Of a stretch of DNA of 11,863 nucleotides, positions 6,400 to 11,060 are shown in pieces. Every line of letters begins with the position of its first letter. The first letter of the stretch is position 1. Source of the DNA: Betaproteobacteria bacterium (GTDB lineage: Bacteria > Pseudomonadota > Gammaproteobacteria > Burkholderiales > Usitatibacteraceae); contig JANYFH010000222.1 in NCBI GenBank assembly GCA_025362705.1, positions 1 through 11,863 of the forward strand, written 5' to 3'. The position numbers and the translations under genes were made by a program. The notes below the pieces were generated by a model. That model searched no databases. It was not told where the DNA came from and saw only the letters and a program-made list of their open reading frames with translations.

Positions 6400-6825
6400 A
6401 TGAGTCGAAGTTTTTTGGCTAAACCCTTGACGACAAAACTGTTTTTGACGAAATTTGCAGGTGCCGCACTGAAATCACCAGACGTACGTAGCGGTGTGTT
6501 CGTCAGCGTATTCTTGGCTGCATTTATGAACGGTTGTGCCATGCAGGAAGCGCCGAAAATACCCGTCGTCGTTCCGGTGACGCTTGCGCCAAAACCTGTC
6601 GCACTAACGGTCGAAGCAGACGCTGCGCTAAAAGCCGCTGAACAAAGCGTGCTAGAGGCGCGCATCAAGCGGGCGCTGTGGACTGCGGCGGTTGAGGAAT
6701 TGAAACGGGCGCAGGCGGCGGCGAAAGATTTTGACAGCATGGCCACACTCGCGCATGCGAGTGAGACCATCGCGTTGTGCGGCTTATCCGTCGCGCAGTT
6801 ATCGAAGGCACCCGTGAAGTGGTAA
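6400..6825 (+). CDS. Small lipoprotein-like protein, DUF4398-like helical region
   Basis: I do not recognise a named protein. The frame gives 141 residues. Residues 33-45 are hydrophobic and end in NGC (Cys46), resembling a lipoprotein signal with a non-standard lipobox (MNGC). A short proline-rich linker follows (KIPVVVPVTLAPKPV), then an alanine-rich helical part from about residue 73 (AADAALKAAEQSVLEARIKR). The repeated A/E/L/R pattern resembles DUF4398 envelope lipoproteins, which often accompany OmpA-type proteins; this is a weak resemblance. No ribosome binding site precedes the ATG, and the 32-residue stretch before the hydrophobic segment is long for a signal peptide, so the true start may be an internal GTG or TTG. 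It is divergent from guaB and 40 nt upstream of the DUF4124 gene in the same direction. Confidence 0.6.
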   Translation: MSRSFLAKPLTTKLFLTKFAGAALKSPDVRSGVFVSVFLAAFMNGCAMQEAPKIPVVVPVTLAPKPVALTVEADAALKAAEQSVLEARIKRALWTAAVEELKRAQAAAKDFDSMATLAHASETIALCGLSVAQLSKAPVKW

Positions 6826-6865
6826 TGGCAACACACGCATCACCAATCTGTAGTGAGGAGAAAAA

Positions 6866-7333
6866 ATGAAATCACCTGTCCAACTGTTCATTGCCGTCGC
6901 GATTTTGCTCGCCACCGCAACTGTTGCCGCCCAAGTGTACAAATGGGTCGACAAGGACGGCAAAGTTCAGTACAGCGATTCGCCGCCACCGGCAAATGCC
7001 ACCAAAACCGAAGCCAAGAAAATTGATACGTCGCCTGCTGCTGCATCCACCAACGCCGCACCGGAGAAGTCATTGCAGGATCGCGCCAAGGACTATGACA
7101 AGCGCAAAGCGGATGAAGCCGAAAAAGCCAAAAAGAGCGATGGCGATAAACAAACCGCAGATGTCAACGCGTCCAACTGCAGCGACGCACGTGCAGCGCT
7201 TCGGGAAATGGAAACTGGTCGGCCCGTGACCCGCACAACGGAGTCCGGTACAAGAGAATTCATGGATGACGACGCTCGCCAGGCGGAAATGACCAAGGCA
7301 CGCAAATCAGTCGCGGATTTTTGCAAGGGTTAG
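6866..7333 (+). CDS. DUF4124 domain-containing exported protein
   Basis: The protein has 155 residues. The N-terminus is a clear Sec signal peptide (MKSPVQLFIAVAILLATATVAA), with cleavage likely near AAAQ around residue 22. The mature protein begins with VYKWVDKDGKVQYSDSPPP, the signature of DUF4124, a periplasmic or envelope domain of unknown function common in beta- and gammaproteobacteria. The middle is a lysine/glutamate/alanine-rich charged helix (about 68-95). The C-terminal part contains Cys105 and a Cys close to the end (FCKG), possibly a disulfide. A strong ribosome binding site, GAGGAG (6855-6860), lies 5 nt before the ATG. It is probably co-transcribed with the lipoprotein-like gene upstream, and converges on rnfH with a gap of only 13 nt and no clear terminator. 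Confidence 0.88.
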   Translation: MKSPVQLFIAVAILLATATVAAQVYKWVDKDGKVQYSDSPPPANATKTEAKKIDTSPAAASTNAAPEKSLQDRAKDYDKRKADEAEKAKKSDGDKQTADVNASNCSDARAALREMETGRPVTRTTESGTREFMDDDARQAEMTKARKSVADFCKG

Positions 7334-7346
7334 CCCGCAAAATTCA

Positions 7347-7640
7347 TCAATACCTGCGCTTGACCTTCTGCTCCACACGCGCACGCCGCGCCTGCTTCGG
7401 ATCAGCTTTCAGCGCCCGATAAATTTCAATCCGGTCGCCCTCACGCAGCACATAATGCGGGGGGCGCACTTTCCCCCACACGCCGGTTGCAACCGCCTGC
7501 CCGCCATCGAGCCACGCGGCAATTTGCGTTTGGTGTAACGCCAGGCTCTGCTGCAATGTGCTGCCCGCAGGCACCTCGACCGCAATCTCTTGCTGCCGTC
7601 CGGGCAATGCATACGCAATCAAGAGCTGGATATTTTTCAT
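7347..7640 (-). CDS. rnfH: RnfH family (UPF0125) ubiquitin-like protein
   Basis: The protein has 97 residues, normal for RnfH. This beta-grasp protein family is named from rnf loci but is usually found next to ratA and smpB, as here; its molecular role is not established. Seen: MKNIQLLIAYALPGRQQEIAVEVP, then GSTLQQSLALHQ and VWGKVRPPHYVLREGDRIEIYRAL. The latter is the conserved V-x-G-x-x-x-x-x-x-x-L-x-x-G-D-R-x-E-I-Y-R-x-L block. The C-terminus is basic (RRARVEQKVKRRY). The ATG at 7640 overlaps the ratA stop by 4 nt (ATGA), which decides the start; the frame stays open further upstream but that part lies inside ratA. Translation is likely coupled to ratA. Confidence 0.93.
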   Translation of the reverse strand: MKNIQLLIAYALPGRQQEIAVEVPAGSTLQQSLALHQTQIAAWLDGGQAVATGVWGKVRPPHYVLREGDRIEIYRALKADPKQARRARVEQKVKRRY

Positions 7641-8074
7641 GCGCCGCCATACAGTACGTCGGCACGTTCCACGAAACGCTCGATCATCGTGTTGGCGATC
7701 AGGCCGAATACCGGCCCGACAGCGGTCTCGAGAACTGCGTTCGAAAACGCATATTCGAGCCGCAATGAAACCTTGCATCCGACATTACCCAGCGCCACAA
7801 ATTGCCACTCGCCTTCCAGCGCTTTGAACGGTCCTTCCGTCAAGGCGATCTGCATGCGCTCATTACCCTGTTTCGTATTCGCGGTGGAGAATGACTGGTG
7901 GATGCCGTGATAGCTGATTTCGATAGTGGCGGCGGTTATCAAGGCATCCCGCGCCAGCAATCGCGTACCGCTGCACCACGGCAAAAACTCCGGATAGTGC
8001 TCGACGTCATCGACGAGCGCAAACATCTGCGCATTGGAAAACGCAACAAGGGCGGATTTTTCAACGAGTGGCAT
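7637..8074 (-). CDS. ratA: RatA family protein, Coq10/START-type lipid-binding fold
   Basis: The protein has 145 residues, the family length. It carries the START/Coq10-like fold with the conserved N-terminal stretch FALVDDVEHYPEFLPWC (about residues 18-34) and the C-terminal helix GPVFGLIANTMIERFVERADVLYG. In E. coli RatA was reported to bind 50S ribosomal subunits and block subunit joining. Relatives are Coq10-type ubiquinone-binding proteins, so a quinone-related role remains possible. It is divergent from smpB, as in many beta- and gammaproteobacteria, and overlaps rnfH by 4 nt. The ATG at 8074 has no strong ribosome binding site; it gives the standard N-terminus (MPLVEKSALV), so I keep it. 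Confidence 0.93.
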   Translation of the reverse strand: MPLVEKSALVAFSNAQMFALVDDVEHYPEFLPWCSGTRLLARDALITAATIEISYHGIHQSFSTANTKQGNERMQIALTEGPFKALEGEWQFVALGNVGCKVSLRLEYAFSNAVLETAVGPVFGLIANTMIERFVERADVLYGGA

Positions 8075-8099
8075 GGTTGGGTACGGAAATTGGAATCAG

Positions 8100-8130
8100 A
8101 ATTTTATCCGAGTGCCAGTACGATAAAATT
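8100..8130. promoter_or_regulatory. Symmetrical inverted repeat in the ratA/smpB divergent promoter region
   Basis: AATTTTATC (8100-8108) and GATAAAATT (8122-8130) form a perfect 9-bp inverted repeat with a 13-nt spacer. Each arm contains TAAAAT reading outward, one base off the -10 consensus: plus strand 8124-8129 toward smpB, minus strand 8106-8101 toward ratA. Neither has a recognisable -35 box at the right distance. It may be a back-to-back promoter pair or an operator shared by both genes. Confidence 0.4.
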
Positions 8131-8135
8131 GCCTA

Positions 8136-8588
8136 ATGAGTATTGCTGAAAATAAAAAAGCGTTTTTTGATTACTTCATCGAAGAACGCTATGAAGCCGG
8201 CATCGTGCTGGAAGGCTGGGAAGTCAAGGCGATCCGCGCCAGCCGCGCGCAGATCAAGGAAGGCTACGTCGTCCTGAAACAAGGCGCGTTTTATCTGATT
8301 GGCGCGCACATTTCCGCACTGCCGGAAGCGTCCACGCATGTGAATCCTGATCCGGTCCGCACGCGCAAATTACTTTTGCATGAAGAAGAAATCAAGAAGT
8401 TGATCGGCCGCGTTGAACAGCGCGGCTACACACTGGTGCCGCTCAATCTGCATTACAAAGGTGGTCGCATCAAACTCGAGATCGGACTGGCCAAAGGCAA
8501 GAAGCAGCACGACAAACGCGAAGCCGAAAAAGAAAAAGACTCGAAACGCGAGCAGCAGCAGGCCATGAAGCAGGTTCGGAAGGACTAA
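8136..8588 (+). CDS. smpB: SsrA-binding protein SmpB
   Basis: The protein has 150 residues, close to the family norm. SmpB binds tmRNA and delivers it to stalled ribosomes for trans-translation. Seen: KKAFFDYFIEERYEAGIVLEGWEVKAIR at the N-terminus (N-x-x-A-x-x-x-Y-x-I-x-x-x-x-E-A-G-I-x-L-x-G-x-E-V-K), the central GAFYLIGAHISALPEAS, RKLLLHEEEIKKL and YTLVPLNLHYKGGRIKLEIGLAKGKKQHDKRE, then a basic helical tail (REQQQAMKQVRKD). That tail is the part that enters the mRNA channel of the ribosome. The ATG at 8136 gives the normal N-terminus but no ribosome binding site precedes it. The -10-like TAAAAT ends only 6 nt upstream, so the mRNA could be leaderless. The tmRNA gene itself is not in this window. 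Confidence 0.97.
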   Translation: MSIAENKKAFFDYFIEERYEAGIVLEGWEVKAIRASRAQIKEGYVVLKQGAFYLIGAHISALPEASTHVNPDPVRTRKLLLHEEEIKKLIGRVEQRGYTLVPLNLHYKGGRIKLEIGLAKGKKQHDKREAEKEKDSKREQQQAMKQVRKD

Positions 8589-8629
8589 CGTAAAACCAGC
8601 ATTGGCGCGGGTTTCAGGGCATTTTTGCT
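8589..8629. repeat. Single copy of the ~40-bp intergenic repeat (copy 3)
   Basis: This stretch fills most of the 63-nt gap between the convergent smpB and hydratase genes. It aligns with 825-865 at about 32 of 42 columns, sharing CCAGCAYTGG, TTTCA and an identical ATTTTTGCT end. Here the second, inverted arm is missing, so it is a half element. I see no convincing terminator otherwise in this gap. Confidence 0.55.
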
Positions 8630-8651
8630 ATGAAGGAAAATGATATTCCCG

Positions 8652-9497
8652 TTAGCGAATGACGGCCGTAGCCGACATCGCCAGAAAACCTTCATGGTCA
8701 CGAGCCCACAGGTGAATGGTTTTGCCATCCGGCTGGGGTTCGCCACAGATATGGAAATGGTTGATATCGAATAGCGGTCGCACGGCACGAAACTCGTATA
8801 GCGTAATTTCGGCATGCGGCATCTGCTGGCGTAATAACTCCAGCAGCAACGTTGCGATCAGCGGGCCGTGAACGATCAGGCCCGGATAGCCTTCCGTTTC
8901 GGTGACATAGCGCCGGTCGTAATGAATACGGTGCCCGTTAAATGTGAGTGCGGAGTAGCGAAACAGCAGCACATCACCCGGTATCCACTTTCTTTCCCAG
9001 GTCGCAGTCGGGGGTGCAAGCTTGGGCGGCGTCACTGAATCGTCTGGGCTTGTGGCTTCACGATAGACGATGTCGTGAAACTCGGTGAGTGCGATTTCGG
9101 GCTCGTTGTTGCAGCGAATCTCGTGCTTCACTTTGACGAAAACCAGCGGACCGCTACGCCCCGATTTTTCGGTCACGTCCGCAATCGTCGACGTACGAAC
9201 AATGCTATCGCCGACCTGCAATGGATGCGCAAACGTAAACTGGCTGCCCGCCCACATGCGGCGCGGCAACGGCACCGGTGGCAGAAAACTCCCACGCCTG
9301 GCATGGCCATCAGGTCCGATATCCGATTGACGATACAGCGGCAGGAAATACAGCCAGTGCCAGAGCGCAGGAAGTGGTGTTCCCACTTTCGGTCGCTCAA
9401 CGGAAAGATCGAGTGTCGCCGCCAGCGCTGCATACGGCGTTGCTGTCACGCTATCGGCAACCTCTTCGGTTCGTCCAATCCATTCAGTCAGGTTCAT
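8652..9497 (-). CDS. MaoC-type double-hotdog hydratase, 3-methylfumaryl-CoA / itaconyl-CoA hydratase-like
   Basis: The protein has 281 residues. The N-terminal half is a MaoC/FAS1-like dehydratase domain with LPALWHWLYFLPLYRQSDIG (42-61), RRGSFLPPVPLPRRMWAGS (67-85) and LQVGDSIVRTSTIADV. The C-terminal half carries the hydratase motif FNGHRIHYD (186-194) followed by EGYPGLIVHGPL (202-213). This architecture and wording match the family annotated as 3-methylfumaryl-CoA or itaconyl-CoA hydratase, which hydrates an unsaturated acyl-CoA (related to fungal Htd2 and meaconase-like enzymes). The exact substrate cannot be told. No CoA-transferase, lyase or acyl-CoA dehydrogenase lies nearby in the window, so context does not help. 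The ATG at 9497 has a weak ribosome binding site. It converges on smpB with a 63-nt gap. Confidence 0.85.
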   Translation of the reverse strand: MNLTEWIGRTEEVADSVTATPYAALAATLDLSVERPKVGTPLPALWHWLYFLPLYRQSDIGPDGHARRGSFLPPVPLPRRMWAGSQFTFAHPLQVGDSIVRTSTIADVTEKSGRSGPLVFVKVKHEIRCNNEPEIALTEFHDIVYREATSPDDSVTPPKLAPPTATWERKWIPGDVLLFRYSALTFNGHRIHYDRRYVTETEGYPGLIVHGPLIATLLLELLRQQMPHAEITLYEFRAVRPLFDINHFHICGEPQPDGKTIHLWARDHEGFLAMSATAVIR

Positions 9498-9667
9498 TGC
9501 GGAATTCTCAGGGAGTTCTGAAGATACGTGATGACTGGCAATTTACGACTGCCAACATTCAACCAACAGTCTGCATCAATCTGTCTTTGTTTTCAGTGCG
9601 GCAATGGCTTTTCTCCACGGAGCGGTTTTAGCTCGGCAGGTGCGCTGATTTCGGTCTGATGCATTGG
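9498..9667. other. Non-coding stretch upstream of the hydratase
   Basis: These 170 nt form the first part of a 411-nt gap between the hydratase start and the next gene at 9909. I see no supported gene, RNA or strong promoter here. Presumably it holds the hydratase promoter, on the minus strand, but no good -10/-35 pair stood out. The rest of the gap is taken up by inverted repeats, listed separately. Confidence 0.5.
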
Positions 9668-9792
9668 GAACTTCTCGAAAACTGAATACCGTTCGCCCTG
9701 AGGTATCGAAGAGCTAAGTGAGCTACGTTAAATCAATAACTTCGCGCGTCAGTGCTTCGATACTCTGCACGAATGGTGGTTTTTAGAAGTTC
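9668..9792. repeat. 125-bp imperfect inverted-repeat element
   Basis: The outer arms GAACTTCT (9668-9675) and AGAAGTTC (9785-9792) match perfectly. The inner arms 9688-9711 and 9755-9777 match as ACCRTTCG...GAG(G)TATCGAAG with one gap and a few mismatches. The inner arms resemble a CCGTTCG...GAGTATCGAAG repeat that I recall as common between genes in betaproteobacteria. It holds no open frame of its own, so it is best viewed as a non-autonomous palindromic element. Confidence 0.55.
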
Positions 9793-9806
9793 TCCATTCG
9801 CACACA

Positions 9807-9868
9807 CTAGCACTGGCGCGACCCGCAAGGCAAAGTGACTGGAACACCACACCAGTGCTAGAGTTTAG
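9807..9868. repeat. Diverged palindromic copy of the ~40-bp repeat (copy 2)
   Basis: CTAGCACTGG (9807-9816) and CCAGTGCTAG (9852-9861) form a perfect 10-bp inverted repeat with a 35-nt interior. The right part, read on the minus strand from 9868 to 9830, aligns with 825-864 at about 29 of 40 columns. It shares AAACTC, AGCACTGGTG and scattered matches beyond. It ends 40 nt before the start codon at 9909, so it may lie in the promoter or leader of that gene. Confidence 0.5.
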
Positions 9869-9908
9869 TGCTTTCAATCAATCGTTCAACTTCGGAAGGA
9901 ACAACAAC

Positions 9909-10427
9909 ATGCCATGTGTTTTCAAGCCAAATAGATTCGCCGCCGCAATCTTCGCAATCAGTGCCGTCGTTTGTGCGCCTTTCGCGCAGGCAGACGCGGT
10001 AACCGAAACCGTGCACCTAGTCATCACCGGCGGCCCGAACGCGGGAACCTGGGATGCGTCCAGTGAAAAAGGCGGCTGTACCTACGGCTTTGCCGGGCCC
10101 GGTTCATGGGGAAACCAGCTCTCCTCACCCAAAGACACGGATCCAAAAAAATTCAACAGCCTGCAGCTGATCGTCCCGGACGCAAAAAAAGCGGCCTCTG
10201 GCGCAAAGGAATTCCTGATCACATTCGGCTTTGGTCCGCTGATGAAGCGCAGCGCCGAGTACACCATCGAGACGCGTCCGGCGGAAAAGAAAAAATCCGG
10301 CAGCGGTACGGTGACCATCGATGACAAAGGTTCTGTGGCCAAGGTTTCATTCGCGGTGACATCGGCAGAGGGTTACAAGTTTGAGGGCGCGATCGACTGC
10401 AAGTCGGTGATGCGGCAGGGGCAATAA
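9909..10427 (+). CDS. Secreted protein of unknown function
   Basis: I do not recognise this family. Started at ATG 9909 it has 172 residues; GGAAGGA lies 8 nt upstream and the signal peptide fits this start, so an in-frame GTG at 9855 is rejected. The N-terminus MPCVFKPNRFAAAIFAISAVVCAPFAQA is a Sec signal peptide with AQA cleavage after residue 28. The mature part is beta-rich: ETVHLVITGGPNAGTWDASS, then GGCTYGFAGPGSWGNQLSS, LQLIVPDAKKA, LITFGFGP, GSGTVTIDDKGSVAKVSFAV and GYKFEGAIDC. Cys57 and Cys164 are the only cysteines after cleavage and could form a disulfide. The alternating-strand layout suggests a small periplasmic or extracellular beta-sandwich. The gene sits between two sets of inverted repeats; the next gene also encodes a small secreted protein. 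Confidence 0.8.
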   Translation: MPCVFKPNRFAAAIFAISAVVCAPFAQADAVTETVHLVITGGPNAGTWDASSEKGGCTYGFAGPGSWGNQLSSPKDTDPKKFNSLQLIVPDAKKAASGAKEFLITFGFGPLMKRSAEYTIETRPAEKKKSGSGTVTIDDKGSVAKVSFAVTSAEGYKFEGAIDCKSVMRQGQ

Positions 10428-10455
10428 GCCGAGAAATCCAGAGACAAAAAAACTG

Positions 10456-10576
10456 CGTCATTCCAGCGAACAACAACAGGGGTTGCGCCGGACCGGTAAT
10501 CCAGTCCATCGTAATTTTCAAGGACTTGAGCGGACGTGGGGTGAAGGTATGCCTTCACGCCTTCGCTGGGACGACG
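10456..10576. repeat. 121-bp inverted-repeat element between two secreted-protein genes
   Basis: The ends CGTCATTCCAGCGAA (10456-10470) and TTCGCTGGGACGACG (10562-10576) are inverted with 13 of 15 matches. Inside are GGTAATCCAGTCC and a perfect stem-loop, GTGAAGG-TATG-CCTTCAC (10541-10558). The ends and internal AATCCAGT resemble the GTCATTCCCGCG...GGAATCCAG dispersed repeats familiar from betaproteobacteria and Neisseria, here degenerate. It fills most of the 201-nt gap between the genes at 9909 and 10629. Confidence 0.5.
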
Positions 10577-10628
10577 GTTAATGCAAATCTTGCCACCCAT
10601 CGATTTCCATTGAGCGTATGCTTTTACA

Positions 10629-11060
10629 ATGAACTCAACCAAATCCGGCAGCAACAGGTTTTTCCTCTTAACCATTTGCGTTTTGCTTCTGCCGATTTTG
10701 GCACTGGCCACCGTGGCTGCAGCCGAGCGGATCGCGGGCGGCAAGTGGCAATCCGCAATGACAACCGACGGCGACGCCAGGACGGTGACGTTTTGCATCA
10801 GCGCCGAAGAAGCTGCCAGCATCAACGGTGATTCCAAAACCGGCCGCGCCTTTGCCGAGAAAAAATCCGGCGGGCGCTGCGCGATCAACTCTTATGAAAT
10901 CAAGGGCGATACCGTGTCCTACTCCCTGACTTGCGGGACACGAACGATCTCAGATACGACGGCCTTTCATGGAGAGACCTCCGAGGGCACCAAGACCACC
11001 ACGAGCGAAGGCAAGGCGGTCACCATGCGCCTTAAGTCGCGGCGCATCGGCGCTTGCTAA
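10629..11060 (+). CDS. DUF3617-like exported protein
   Basis: The protein has 143 residues. Its signal peptide has the core FFLLTICVLLLPILALATVAA, with probable cleavage near AAA-ER around residue 32. The mature part starts ERIAGGKWQSAMTTDG and has four cysteines (56, 84, 102, 143) in the arrangement VTFCIS, GGRCAINSYEIKGDTVSYSLTCG and a C-terminal RRIGAC. The G-x-W start, the spacing of cysteines and the G-x-x-V-S-Y-x-x-x-C block match DUF3617, a family of small periplasmic proteins of unknown function. No good ribosome binding site precedes ATG 10629, so the start is moderately certain, but it suits the signal peptide. The stop codon overlaps that of the convergent hydrolase gene (11057-11060). 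Confidence 0.75.
   Translation: MNSTKSGSNRFFLLTICVLLLPILALATVAAAERIAGGKWQSAMTTDGDARTVTFCISAEEAASINGDSKTGRAFAEKKSGGRCAINSYEIKGDTVSYSLTCGTRTISDTTAFHGETSEGTKTTTSEGKAVTMRLKSRRIGAC

Noticed and set aside
6387..6836. 149-codon minus-strand open frame opposite the lipoprotein-like gene
   Set aside because: It is a Ser/Ala-rich antisense frame without a signal or domain. The plus-strand frame has a hydrophobic leader, a Cys and a coherent helical pattern. I hold this less firmly than the others because the plus gene is itself only moderately supported.
7321..7346. Terminator between the DUF4124 gene and rnfH
   Set aside because: GGGTTAGCCC gives only a 3-bp stem and no U-run, so it is not supportable.
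7641..7778. Upstream extension of rnfH
   Set aside because: It lies inside ratA; the ATGA overlap at 7640-7637 and the family length fix the start at 7640.
8136..8651. tmRNA gene (ssrA) next to smpB
   Set aside because: The flanking gaps are too short and no tRNA-like ends or tag sequence were seen.
9855..9908. GTG start for the secreted protein at 9855
   Set aside because: It begins inside the palindrome, lacks a binding site and would put 18 residues before the signal peptide; ATG 9909 has GGAAGGA upstream.
10373..10888. 171-codon minus-strand open frame across the 10428-10628 gap
   Set aside because: It overlaps two better supported plus-strand genes and the inverted-repeat element; no recognisable protein.
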